From Marinobacterium iners (GTDB lineage Bacteria > Pseudomonadota > Gammaproteobacteria > Pseudomonadales > Balneatricaceae): a stretch of DNA of 64,000 nt. Positions within the stretch are counted from its first letter, which is position 1; each line of letters starts with the position of its first letter. The DNA lies in assembly GCF_017310015.1 (NCBI RefSeq), contig NZ_CP022297.1, positions 3,162,001 through 3,226,000 of the forward strand, in the 5' to 3' direction. The translations under genes were made by a program, and so were the position numbers. This document shows positions 36,362 through 46,300 of the stretch, one piece after another. A model generated the notes under the pieces. That model searched no databases and was not told where the DNA came from. It saw only the letters and a program-made list of their open reading frames with translations.

Positions 36362-36730
36362 CTATCCAACGGCCTCATAATGCACGGTTTTATGGCCTTG
36401 CAGCAGGCTGATGTCATAACCATCGAGCAACCAGTTGATCTGTTCGCCGGTCAACGGCATGAGCTCATCAGCCGGGCTGGGCCACTTGAATTTCTCTTCG
36501 GCCAGCGCCTTGTAGTAGAGGATAAAACCGTTGTCTTCCCACATCAGGCACTTGATCTTGTTACGCTGCCGGTTGGTGAAGGCATACAGTGCACCGGTAA
36601 AGGGGCTATGTCCCAGCTCCTGCTCAACCAGCACCGCCAGACCATTGGCCTGCTTGCGAAAATCAATGGGCTCACGGTACAGATAGATTTCAGGCATTGA
36701 CCGAGAGGGACGAAGATACCGTGGCTTCAT
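36362..36730 (-). CDS. tnpB: IS66 accessory protein TnpB
   Basis: The small IS66 Orf2 protein (122 residues): IYLYREPIDFRKQANGLAVLVEQELG and LYAFTNRQRNKIKCLMWEDNGF are the family signatures. It is needed for transposition in studied IS66 members, with an undefined biochemical role. Its ATG overlaps the tnpA stop by one base; an internal Met at 36697 is an alternative start. Confidence 0.93.
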   Translation of the reverse strand: MKPRYLRPSRSMPEIYLYREPIDFRKQANGLAVLVEQELGHSPFTGALYAFTNRQRNKIKCLMWEDNGFILYYKALAEEKFKWPSPADELMPLTGEQINWLLDGYDISLLQGHKTVHYEAVG

Positions 36731-37047
36731 CAGAGCTGCCTCAGGATCGCACCGAGCAGATCGACATTACCGGCATGCAGCCCTGTAATGGCCATGCCAC
36801 CCGGAAGCCTCAGGGTCAGATCACTCGACACCGGTGTAGCGGCCAGCTGGGTGACGCGAGCAAAGCCGGATGTAGGCACACGCTCGATCTCGGTCGCATC
36901 ATCTGTACCTTCGAGCTTGCGGCGCCAATAGACAAACTGGTGATAGGACAGCGATTGCTGTTTGCAGAAAGCGACGCCGGATAGCCCGGTATCACGCCAG
37001 TGTTCAATGTGCTGTTGCCAGTGGTAAGTGCGCTCGGCTGAGTTCAT
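36730..37047 (-). CDS. tnpA: IS66 accessory protein TnpA
   Basis: The 105-residue first protein of the element, a helix-turn-helix DNA-binding protein (WRDTGLSGVAFCKQQSLSYHQFVYWRRKLEG). It lies just inside the 37131 end and is coupled to tnpB. Confidence 0.92.
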   Translation of the reverse strand: MNSAERTYHWQQHIEHWRDTGLSGVAFCKQQSLSYHQFVYWRRKLEGTDDATEIERVPTSGFARVTQLAATPVSSDLTLRLPGGMAITGLHAGNVDLLGAILRQL

Positions 37048-37131
37048 GGTGGATTCCTCGCGTAGGTGACGATGGAATCAGTGTGCGGCGGTCAGTGGCT
37101 GGAAAAAAGGTGCTGATTCTCTGGCGCTTAC

Positions 37132-37139
37132 GCTTGGTC
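37132..37139. repeat. Target-site duplication of the IS66 element, copy 2
   Basis: GCTTGGTC, identical to 33168-33175, directly beside the GTAAGCGCC end of the element. Confidence 0.93.
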
Positions 37140-38020
37140 TGCTGCATCTCCTGCAGCGAACGGAACAGATCACCGATCTCATTACGGCTTGCGGTATCAA
37201 TTGTACGGGTCAGGTCGCCCGATGCGATCGCCTGAAAATGGCTTTGCGCCAGCAGCAGCGGGTCGATAACCTGACGCCGCACAAACCACAGGCTCAGACT
37301 CACCAGCAGGAGTGCCAGCAAAGTCACCGCTATCGCTTCTCCCGTGGCCAGATGGTAGGTGCCTTCCGCCGCTTCCATGCGCTTGGCGTTGTTGATACGC
37401 ATCTGTTGCTGAAACTCCAACAGCGCCGCATAGTAACCCTCACTGGCGTCCCGGGCTTCCAGGTTCGCTGCCAGGAATGCGTCGCGGTTACGGGCCTCCA
37501 GCGCCTTGTTCAGACGCTCAATCGCCTGTTGGAACTGTGCGAAACGGCGCTCCATCTGCTGCGCGATCGGCCGGATCAAGTCAGACTTTTGCGTAACAAC
37601 AAAGGGCTGGAACAGCTCGGCCGCTTCCCGCGCAAAGCGCACCGAAGCATCATGACTGAAGCGGGCATTGTCCAGATTACCATTCTGGTATTCGGCTTCG
37701 GCACCTATCACCGCGAGTCGGGCACGCAGCACAGTGATCAGGGTGTTGGTGACGGGCACCGTTTGTTCACGCGTGATCCGATCCAGTTCGGCCAATGCAC
37801 GATGGGCATCACGGGCGGCCAGCCAGGCGTTGATACTGGTCAGAACGAGTACGGCACTGAAGGTCAGCAGAATGACCAGCAGTGCCGTACGAATTTTTAC
37901 ATGGTTGAGTTTCATGAGGGCCTTCTAAACTGTTGTTTAAATGCGACTGTAAACGATTAGGATTTTCGCGTATTCAGTCGCAGAAGGCACAACTCAAATC
38001 AGCAACGCTGTGTTGCAGCC

Positions 38021-39283
38021 TCAGGCTGCTTCCTGGCCCTGCTGCGTCAGCCAGTGATTGATGGCACCAATACCCTCCAGTACCGGCTCTGCAACTTGCT
38101 CCAGATCGGCATCCGGCTGCAGCGCCAAGTCGCCATCAAAGTTCACATAGGAGAGCCGCACGACCAGTTCCTGCGCCGGCATGCCGAATGCCGTGCCCGG
38201 CAGCAGGGCAACACCGGCCTCTTCCAGCAGCGCTGTGCAGAGCTGATCCGAGCCGTGGATTCCACGTCGTGCCAGCTGGTCACGCCAGGCGGCAAAGTCC
38301 GGGAACAGGTAAAAGCCGCCTTCAGGTGAAGCAGTGGCAACACCCGCCTCGTTCAAACGGGCTGCAGCCGCGTTGCCGATCAGGCCTAGCACTTCACGCT
38401 CACGCGCTACATAGGCCTGAACGTCCGGCCCAAAGGCATAGGCTTCGATGGCGGCATACTGCACCGGAGAGCTGACGCAGGACCAGGTCTCGGATGCCAC
38501 ACCAAGCAGACGCGGCAACAGATTTCCCGCCAAGGCTTCCGGCACATGCATAACACCCAGGCGCCAGCCACCGGCTCCACACCACTTGGACAGCCCACCG
38601 GTTACCAGTGTGCCTTCCGGATAGTAGCGCGCCAGCGAACGATGCTGACCTGTATGGTTGAGCATGCCGTAGATCTCATCACTGATCACCAGAATGTTGT
38701 AGCGTTGCATCACCCCGGCCAGCGCCTGCAGTTCGGCTTCGCTGTAGGTGGTGCCACTGGGGTTGCCGGGGTAGTTCAGCACCAGAATCAGCGGCAGCTC
38801 GGGCTGCTCACGCTCGACGCAGAACTGTTCCAGTTGCTCGGCGCCCAGTCGCCAATGACTTTCTGCTGTAGTCTGCAGTCGATGTACCGCATGACCGGCC
38901 AAGTGCGCCTGCGGCTCATAGGAGACCCAGCTGGGAGAAATCAACAGCACTTCGGCGCGAGTAAACGCCGCCATCACTGCATAAATCAGCAGCTTGCTGC
39001 CCGGACCTACCAGTACCCGCTCAGCCTGCCAGTCCACACCATCCTGTTCTCGATGAAATGTGGCTACAGCTTCACGCAGAGGCTTCAGCCCTTGCACCGG
39101 CAGGTAGGATTTTTCTGCGGCGTGCTCGCTCAGGCGTGTCGACACCTCCGCCGGCACCGGAAAGGGTGACTGGCCAAAACCGAAACGAAACACCTTGCGG
39201 CTGGCTTCAAGTGCACCTGAGCGCTCGTTGATCAGCAGTGTTTCGGAGTGGTTGATGGGGCGAAGATAGGCATCGACTGACAT
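38021..39283 (-). CDS. PLP-dependent aminotransferase, class I/II
   Basis: A 420-residue fold-type I enzyme. The PLP lysine is Lys233 in GGLSKWCGAGGWRLG; NYPGNPSGT and SDEIYG are the neighbouring cofactor motifs. Most similar in layout to aspartate/tyrosine-type aminotransferases, but the substrate cannot be fixed. It is divergent from the RpiR-type regulator at 39461 with 177 bases between, so the regulator may control it. Confidence 0.88.
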   Translation of the reverse strand: MSVDAYLRPINHSETLLINERSGALEASRKVFRFGFGQSPFPVPAEVSTRLSEHAAEKSYLPVQGLKPLREAVATFHREQDGVDWQAERVLVGPGSKLLIYAVMAAFTRAEVLLISPSWVSYEPQAHLAGHAVHRLQTTAESHWRLGAEQLEQFCVEREQPELPLILVLNYPGNPSGTTYSEAELQALAGVMQRYNILVISDEIYGMLNHTGQHRSLARYYPEGTLVTGGLSKWCGAGGWRLGVMHVPEALAGNLLPRLLGVASETWSCVSSPVQYAAIEAYAFGPDVQAYVAREREVLGLIGNAAAARLNEAGVATASPEGGFYLFPDFAAWRDQLARRGIHGSDQLCTALLEEAGVALLPGTAFGMPAQELVVRLSYVNFDGDLALQPDADLEQVAEPVLEGIGAINHWLTQQGQEAA

Positions 39284-39460
39284 GATTGCGGGTCCTGTGG
39301 GTATTGATATGTGGGGTAATATGGACCAGCTGAAAATCTTTTCAATAATGGACTAATATATGGAAAAGTATTTTCATAATTCAGACAGATTTTTCATCAG
39401 AGCCGTTATTTATCTTTTATTTTCATGAAGATAGGAATACGGGGCAAAACCGGGATAAAA

Positions 39461-40381
39461 ATGAATAAAAATGCGATGAGCACCCCTTTCACCTTTCCGC
39501 CCGGCTCACTGTCTCAGCTGCGCAAGCTACCATCCCTGCTCAAGCGCGGCGAGTTGCAGCTGCCGATGGGCAAGCGGCTGTTGAACACGCTCTGTCTGAT
39601 GCTGGATGATCCTCGTCTGGTCGCGACCCAAAGCATCACCGAGCTAGCACAAGCCACGGGGGTCAGCCCCGCCTCACTGACCCGGCTGGCCAAGCTGTTG
39701 GGCTTTACCGGTTTTGTGCAGTTTCAGGCCCTGTTCCGTCAGGCACTGAGCCAACCGGGACGCTACTACAGCGCACAGGCGAGCGCACTGGTGAGCGGTG
39801 ATCAAAATGCAAGCATATCCAGCCGGGTCGGTCAGCATCTGCAGCGTCAGATCCACAACCTGACCCAAAGCGCCGGCCAACTGAATGAAGAGCAGCTGCT
39901 GACGGCTGCCGGGATGCTGGTCAAGGCGCGCCGTATCCGTGTGGCGGGGCGGCGCCAGTCATTCGGCTTGGCGGTAATGTTCAGTTACATGCTGGGACTG
40001 ATTCGCGATGATACGGCGGTGGTCGGCGCGGCCGGAGAAGGTCAGGCGCAGGCGCTGGCCGAGCTGGGCAAGCGCGACCTGCTGGTGATGTTCGGTTCCG
40101 AGCCGTACAGTCGGGATTCGGTGATGCTTGCCCAGGTGGCACATCAATATGGCCTGCCCCTGCTGACCCTCACCGACAGCCATCACTCCCCCTTGGCACA
40201 GCTGGCCGATTGTACCCTGATCAGCTCTGGCGACAGTCCGCTGTACACCAACAGCATGATTGCCAGCCAGTTTTTGAGTGAAACCCTGTTGCTGCAAACG
40301 GCCCGCCTGCTCGGTGAAGATGCGGTGAAACGGCTGAGCCTGCGAGAGGAGTTAATCAATCGACTGAATGACGAATTTTAA
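39461..40381 (+). CDS. RpiR/MurR-family regulator with SIS domain
   Basis: A DNA-binding N-terminus (about 30-95: SITELAQATGVSPASLTRLAKLLGFTGFVQFQ helix-turn-helix region) joined to a sugar-phosphate isomerase-like SIS domain (about 130-280) that binds phosphosugars in known members. ATG 39461 has a GGGAT site; ATG 39425 and 39476 are in frame too, and the true start is uncertain. Its last 26 bases overlap the 3' end of the convergent diguanylate cyclase gene. The likely target is the divergent aminotransferase gene, which is unusual for a sugar-type sensor domain. Confidence 0.85.
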   Translation: MNKNAMSTPFTFPPGSLSQLRKLPSLLKRGELQLPMGKRLLNTLCLMLDDPRLVATQSITELAQATGVSPASLTRLAKLLGFTGFVQFQALFRQALSQPGRYYSAQASALVSGDQNASISSRVGQHLQRQIHNLTQSAGQLNEEQLLTAAGMLVKARRIRVAGRRQSFGLAVMFSYMLGLIRDDTAVVGAAGEGQAQALAELGKRDLLVMFGSEPYSRDSVMLAQVAHQYGLPLLTLTDSHHSPLAQLADCTLISSGDSPLYTNSMIASQFLSETLLLQTARLLGEDAVKRLSLREELINRLNDEF

Positions 40382-42137
40382 TACCGGCTTCCGCCAGACC
40401 TTCCGTCTGATCCACAACTTCAAGGATAGACTGGGTCTCCAGTACCTCAGTGTAAAGCCGATAACCGTTACGCCCATCCTGTTTAGCCGCATAGAGCGCG
40501 GCATCAGCCTGCCGCAGCACCTCTTCATGGTCTTCGGTGTGGGTCAGACTGGCACCAATACTGAAGGTCATGCTCAGGGATGCACCACAGGGTGTTCTGA
40601 CTACCTGACCGCGGATTACTCGCAGCAGACGCTCACAGATATGTTCGACCAAGCCCCTGTCTGCATCACGGATCATGATCAGGAATTCGTCCCCCCCCCA
40701 GCGTGAGGCCGCGTCATACTCACGCAACACCGAACGCAACACCGTCGCCACCACCACCAGGGCTTCATCGCCGACAGCATGACCGTAGCGATCATTGATC
40801 TCCTTAAACAGGTCTAGATCAATCCAGATGATACCCAGTGGACGACCTTCGCGGGCACTGCGCTTGAGCTCTTCCCGCAAACGCTGATCCATGCCACGAC
40901 GGTTCAGCAAGCCGGTCAATGGGTCGGTTTGGCTGAGCTGGTTCAGCGCCTCGGTCCGCTCCTGTACCTTCTGCTCAAGGTTGGTGCGCGCTTCGTATAC
41001 CTCACGACTCATTTTTTCGAACTCTTCCACCAGCCGTGCGACTTCACCACTGGCACGCACATTCAGTGGCTCGCCGGTGTATTCTCCCTTACGGAAACGT
41101 CGAATGGCCCGGTCCAGCGCCTGAAGAGGCTCCAGCACCACCCGGCCCAGTACAATGTGAAACACCAGTACCGTAATCAGCAGCGAAATACCAAATATCA
41201 TCAGAATGGAGTTGAACCGGCTTAGCGGCAGCAAACGGTGCAGGTCCATCAGGGTGACTTCATACCAATCAATATCAGGCAGATATGCCACCCCGGCAAG
41301 ATAGCGTTTGCCATCGAGGGTGACAAACCGACTGATCACTTCCTGGGGGTCTTCCTTCACCTGCGCCATGGCCTGCTTCAACTGTGTGTAGTCTTCGCCC
41401 GGCATCATCACGCTCAAACGGCTCTGTTCATTGTCATTCTTGGTGAGACTGGCAAAATCTATCATCGACTGATCGCGATAGAGCTGGATCGCGCCCTGAT
41501 GATTCACGAACAGGCTGGTGATGCCCTCTTCACCGCTGTCGACAATATCATTGAGGAAACTACTGAGATTGAGGCCGGTACCGGCAACTCCCAGAACCTC
41601 ACCCGAGGGATTACGCAGCAGCACATCCACCCATAGCTTGGTAACGCCGAGGTGAGCATCAGGGTTAACATTGATATGCAGGTCGCGGTTCTGCTCGATC
41701 AAATCGAAGAACCAGCGATCTGCCGGCTCAGAGGCACTGAGCCGGTAACGCATCTGGTCGCCGGCAAACTCGTTTTCGGCATTGTTGTAATAATAGTGCC
41801 CATTGCGCAATATACCGAGGAAATAGTTGCTGTCGGTAAAGCTTTCGCGGTAACGCTCCAGCTCCATCAAGCCATGATACTCGGCGAGGATGTTATCCGG
41901 GTCTTCCAGCCATTCGATCAACACCGGTGAACTCGACAGCTGACGTGCAAGCACGATCTCACGCAGCAGCGGTTGCAGCACCCGCTCCTTATCGTAAAGA
42001 ACCTGCTTTTCAACGTATCTGAGCGCCCACTCCGTAATGATCCGTTCTGCCAGGGTCTGAACCGAGATCCAGACAGCAGCGGCTGACGCAAGAATCAGTA
42101 CGACTGCGAGGAGGCTGAGCCTTGATTTAAGATTCAA
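40356..42137 (-). CDS. Cache-HAMP-GGDEF diguanylate cyclase
   Basis: A 593-residue membrane c-di-GMP synthase. An N-terminal helix (SLLAVVLILASAAAVWI), a large periplasmic double-Cache sensor (about 40-290), a second helix (SILMIFGISLLITVLVFHI), HAMP and a C-terminal GGDEF domain. The active site RWGGDEF is canonical and the I-site REYD lies five residues before it, so feedback inhibition is expected. Double-Cache domains bind small molecules such as amino acids. The start codon ATG 42137 lies in a GGGG-rich stretch, with a reasonable ribosome site. Confidence 0.9.
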   Translation of the reverse strand: MNLKSRLSLLAVVLILASAAAVWISVQTLAERIITEWALRYVEKQVLYDKERVLQPLLREIVLARQLSSSPVLIEWLEDPDNILAEYHGLMELERYRESFTDSNYFLGILRNGHYYYNNAENEFAGDQMRYRLSASEPADRWFFDLIEQNRDLHINVNPDAHLGVTKLWVDVLLRNPSGEVLGVAGTGLNLSSFLNDIVDSGEEGITSLFVNHQGAIQLYRDQSMIDFASLTKNDNEQSRLSVMMPGEDYTQLKQAMAQVKEDPQEVISRFVTLDGKRYLAGVAYLPDIDWYEVTLMDLHRLLPLSRFNSILMIFGISLLITVLVFHIVLGRVVLEPLQALDRAIRRFRKGEYTGEPLNVRASGEVARLVEEFEKMSREVYEARTNLEQKVQERTEALNQLSQTDPLTGLLNRRGMDQRLREELKRSAREGRPLGIIWIDLDLFKEINDRYGHAVGDEALVVVATVLRSVLREYDAASRWGGDEFLIMIRDADRGLVEHICERLLRVIRGQVVRTPCGASLSMTFSIGASLTHTEDHEEVLRQADAALYAAKQDGRNGYRLYTEVLETQSILEVVDQTEGLAEAGIKIRHSVD

Positions 42138-42303
42138 CCAGCACTTCTCCCCTTCCTCGACCCTGAGGGTGTGTCACTATTTGGTGACATATGAATGTAT
42201 TGAATGACTATAGATGATAACTGATCGGTTAACCGAGAAAAGTAAAAAATCCGCTCAATGAAAAATCTTTTCCCTTTATAAGACATTTCTTTCGCGCATT
42301 GCC

Positions 42304-43305
42304 TCAAGGGCACCACTGATCCAGTGTATCCAGATAGTTGGCCCGCTCCCAGCCGGAGGGGTCCTCGGCACGGGCATAACTGACACTGCCGCGCAGCTGA
42401 TCCAAAGATTCATATTCATGTTGATCCAGCCAGTTCAGGATCGTGTCCCGCATCTGCTTCAGCACACCCTCTCCCTGCTGCATCAGCACGCTGGCCAATT
42501 GAGCGGCTTCGGCACCGACGAGCTGAGTGCGAATAACATCTTCACCGGTATGCACGCCACCGGTAATCGCCATATCCAGCGCCACCTGAGCACGGATGAT
42601 TGCAGCCCAGCGCAGACGCTCATTCAACTCGGCCGGGCTGGACAGCTGCAATTGGGGTTTTATCTTCAGCGTATCCAGATCCAGCGTTGGCTCAATAAAG
42701 CGGTTGAATAGGACCACCGCATCAGCACCCGCTTCACGCAACAGGTTCACCATATGCACCGGGCTGGAAAAGCGGGACGACAGCTTCACCGCCAGCGGCA
42801 ACTGCGGTACGGCTGCCCGTACTGAGGTGAGGATATCCAGATAACGCTGTTCCACTTCGGCGCCGCTCTCGCGTACCGAAGCCGCTATATGATAGATGTT
42901 CAGCTCAAGTGCATCGGCGCCGGCCTGTGCCAGTTGCACGGCATGCTCTGCCCAGCCGTCTCGGCTGACCCCGTTGAGGCTGGCGATCACCGGTACTTTC
43001 AGGCGCGACTTCATACTCTGCAGCCTTTCGAGATAATGCTCTTCAGCGGTACGGAAGGCATCAGGTACGGGCAGAAAATCATCCGATTCAAAGTGCCCTA
43101 TTTCCTGTTCATACAAGAAATGATGCAGCAGCTCATGGTCACGGCTGCACTCTTCCTCAAACAGGCTGTGCATGACAATGGCCGCGGCTCCTGCATCTTC
43201 GAGCCGACAGGCGCCATCCAGTGTGGCTGTCAACGGTGAAGCTGAAGGCACCAGTGGACTATCCAGTTCAAACCCCAGATAGCGGGTATGCAATCGCTTA
43301 CTCAT
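42304..43305 (-). CDS. Dihydroorotate dehydrogenase-like flavoprotein of the POR operon
   Basis: A 333-residue TIM-barrel protein resembling class 1 dihydroorotate dehydrogenase (FELDSPLVPSASPLT, ADALELNIYH, LPLAVKLSSRFS, MAITGGVHTGEDVIRTQLVGA). It follows nifJ with an 8-base overlap and an AGGAGG site in the nifJ end, so the two are coupled. A protein of this kind next to pyruvate oxidoreductase occurs in many bacteria; its role is not known, and pyrimidine synthesis is doubtful. Electron transfer between a flavin and the oxidoreductase is one possibility. Confidence 0.85.
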   Translation of the reverse strand: MSKRLHTRYLGFELDSPLVPSASPLTATLDGACRLEDAGAAAIVMHSLFEEECSRDHELLHHFLYEQEIGHFESDDFLPVPDAFRTAEEHYLERLQSMKSRLKVPVIASLNGVSRDGWAEHAVQLAQAGADALELNIYHIAASVRESGAEVEQRYLDILTSVRAAVPQLPLAVKLSSRFSSPVHMVNLLREAGADAVVLFNRFIEPTLDLDTLKIKPQLQLSSPAELNERLRWAAIIRAQVALDMAITGGVHTGEDVIRTQLVGAEAAQLASVLMQQGEGVLKQMRDTILNWLDQHEYESLDQLRGSVSYARAEDPSGWERANYLDTLDQWCP

Positions 43306-46300
43306 TCTGGCCTCCTGTTTCCGGCTCTGTGCCGGCAAGCGCACTCTCTGCCGATGCACTTTCTACGGCGGACCAGCTCAGTCCGGCCAATTGTTCATAG
43401 CGGTGGTAGCGTTCGTTAACCTCCCTCTGGGCCTGCTCCAGAAACACCTTGGACGCTTCGGGGTTGGCCCGTGCAAGCATGCTGAAACGCGCCTCGGAAC
43501 GGGCGAACTGAGCATAGGGGATGGAAGGCGGTTTGGAATCCAGTTTGAGCGGATTCTCGCCCTGCTCGGCCCGGCGCGGGTCGTAGCGGAAGAGTGGCCA
43601 GTGACCGGATTCTACCGCCAGGCGCTGATGCGCATGGTTGTCGCCAGCCAGATTAAAACCATGCGCAATACAGGGTGAATAGGCGATGATCAGTGAAGGA
43701 CCGTCCCAGCTTTCAGCCTCCTGAAAGGCGTGCAATGTCTGCATATCCTTGGCGGCATAGGCAACATGAGCGACATAGACGTGCTCGTAATCCATGGCGA
43801 TACGGGCCAGATCCTTCTTCGCCACCGGCTTGCCGCCGGCGGAGAACTTGGCGACGGCACCGCGCGGCGTTGCCTTGGAAGTCTGGCCACCGGTATTGGA
43901 ATAGACCTCGGTATCCAGCACCAGAATATTGACGTTACGACCGGACGCCAGCACATGATCAAGCCCACCGTAGCCAATATCGTAGGCCCAACCATCACCA
44001 CCGATAATCCAGACACTGTGACGACACAGTTTGTCTGCCAGGTGATAGAGCTCATGCGCACGCAAGTCATCCATTCCCTGCAGGCGCTGGCGCAGCCTCG
44101 CAACCCGCTCTCGCTGGGCACGGATACCGGCCTCATCGTTCTGATCAGCCTGCAGCAACTCCTCCACCAGGTGCGCTTCCAGTCGGTCACTCAAGGCCTG
44201 CAGCAGCTCAATAGCGTATTCCGTTTGCTTGTCCAGCGCGGCCCGCATGCCGAGGCCAAATTCGGCGTTGTCTTCAAACAGGGAATTGTTCCAGGCAGGT
44301 CCACGCCCTTCCGCGTTCATCGTCCAGGGAGTAGTCGGCAGGTTGCCGCCATAAATAGACGAACAGCCAGTTGCGTTGGCAACCAGCATGTGATCACCGA
44401 ACAGTTGGCTGAGCAGCCGAATGTAAGGCGTCTCACCACAGCCGGAGCAGGCGCCACTGAACTCGAACAGCGGCTGCATCAGCATGGATCCTTTCATGGT
44501 GCTGGCCTTGAGCCCGGTACGGTCAAACTCCGGCAGCTGGCGGAAAAACTCCCAGTTAGCCCGTTCACGTACCAGGATATCGTCCTTGGGAACCATGTTC
44601 AGCGCCTTGCGGCTCTGGTTCGATTTGTCATGAATTGGGCATATCTCGACACAGAGGGTACAGCCAGTGCAATCATCAGGCGAGACCTGATATCTGATCA
44701 ATGTACCCTCAGGGAAGTCTTTCGCGCCTTTGATTGGCACTGCCTTGAAGCCTTCGGGCGCCCCTTTCAGCAGCGTTTCGGGGAACGCCTTGGAACGGAT
44801 CACCGAGTGCGGGCAAACGAAGACGCACTTGCCGCAGTGGGTACAGAGCTCCTCTTCCCATTGCGGCAACTCAAGTGCCAGATCCCGCTTTTCATAGGCC
44901 GCCGTGCCACTGGGCCAGGTACCGTCGATGGGCATCCGGCTGACCGGTACCCTGTCGCCGCGCCCAGAAATCAACTCTGCCGTGACTTCGCGCACAAAAG
45001 CAGTCGCGTCAGCAGCATTCACTTGGTGCATCGGTATCAGGCTCTGTGCCTGATCCGGCACGTCAAAGGGCTGCAAATGTGCCAGCGCATTGTCGATGGC
45101 TGCAATATTCATCTGTGCAATACGCGCGCTGCGCTTGCCGTAGGTGGACTCAACAGCGGCTTTCACCTGCGCAATCGCCTCATCTCTAGGCAGAATATCG
45201 GTCAGCGCAAAAAAGCAGGTCTGCATGATGGTATTGATGCGTTTGCCAAGCCCGACATCAGCCGCCACTTGATAGGCATCGATCAGCCAAACCTTCAGCT
45301 GCCTGTCGATCATCTGCCGCTGCACCGGCTGCGGCAGCGACTGCCAGAAAACCTCTCCCGTCAGAGGCGTATTGATCAGCACGGTGGCTTTCGGTTTTGC
45401 CTTTTCCAGCATCGGATAGCGACCCAGAAAAACGGGCTGATGACAGCCAACAAAATCAGCCTCACCGCTTTGAACCTCGTAGGCCGAGCGTATTGGCTCA
45501 GGACCAAAACGCAGATGCGAGACGGTGACCGCACCGGATTTCTTCGAATCGTAGACAAAGTGCCCCTGCGCAAACCGACCTGGCTTTTCTCCGATAATGC
45601 GAATGCTGTTCTTGTTGGCGGATACCGTTCCGTCTGCTCCCAGGCCGTAAAAAACGGCCTGCACCTGCTGTCTCGCGGCACGGTTGCGAAAGCTTTCATC
45701 CCAACGCAGGCTCAGGCGCGTGACATCGTCGTCAATACCGATGGTAAATTCACGCTTGCCTTCCGGGCGGGCCAGATGGTCGAACACCGCCTTGACCATG
45801 CCGGGAGTAAACTCCTTTGATGACAGGCCAAAGCGCCCACCCAGAATGCGCGGCAGTCCAGTGCCCCGCCAGGCATCTTCGCTGCAGGCGTTGAAAACAG
45901 CTGTGGTGATATCCTTGAGCAGCGGCTCGCCATCCGAGCCAGGCTCCTTGGTGCGATCCAGCACCGCAATGGCACGCACAGTGTCCGGCAGCTGTTGCAG
46001 CAGCCGCTCAGAGGCAAAAGGCCGGAACAGGCGTACGTTCAGCAGCCCAACCTTTTCGCCTTCGGCATTGAGATGTTCTACGGTTTCAACCACCGTCTGG
46101 CTGGCTGATCCCATCACCACAACGACCCGTTCGGCATCGTTGGCTCCGCTGTACTCATACAGCGAATATTGGCGGCCCGTAACCGCTGCAAAGCGATCCA
46201 TTGCGTTTTGCACAATGGCCGGAAAGGCGTCGTAATAGGGGTTACACGCTTCGCGTGACTGAAAAAAGAGATCCGGGTTTTGTGAGGTGCCGCGAATAAA

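Larger units (their letters stand above)
33176..37131 (-). mobile_element. IS66-family insertion sequence, itself interrupted by an IS1111 element
   Basis: The element ends are GTAA at 33176 and GTAAGCGCC read inward from 37131, flanked by the duplication GCTTGGTC. It encodes TnpA, TnpB and TnpC on the minus strand. Without the inserted 1424-base IS1111 element it is 2532 bases, normal for the family. The second inverted repeat appears as GTAA at 33176-33179 joined, across the insert, to CGCCGTTAAAACGCC from 34605. All three genes are intact, but one tip is now separated from the rest by 1.4 kb, so the element may be unable to move unless the IS1111 excises. Confidence 0.92.
32320..37915 (-). 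pseudogene. Methyl-accepting chemotaxis protein gene, disrupted by nested insertion sequences
   Basis: The 5' part (37915 to 37132) encodes an N-terminal helix, a periplasmic four-helix-bundle-like domain, a second helix (IAVTLLALLLVSLSLWFV) and HAMP ending ...SLQEMQQTK. The 3' part (33167 to 32320) resumes with RSMIRSLMESSSQLASAAEEL and the signalling domain with its hairpin tip (LALNAAIEAARAGETGRGFAVVADEVR). Removing the element and one copy of the 8-bp duplication leaves 784 + 848 = 1632 bases, exactly 544 codons in frame, so the ancestral receptor had 543 residues and the insertion is recent. No other decay is seen. The ligand of the receptor is unknown. The N-terminal fragment now reads into IS66 DNA and would be an unusable truncated product. 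Confidence 0.93.

Noticed and set aside
43730..45820. A 696-codon open frame on the plus strand opposite nifJ
   Set aside because: Antisense to a clearly conserved oxidoreductase with intact motifs; the frame is open because of high-GC codon structure. No family features.
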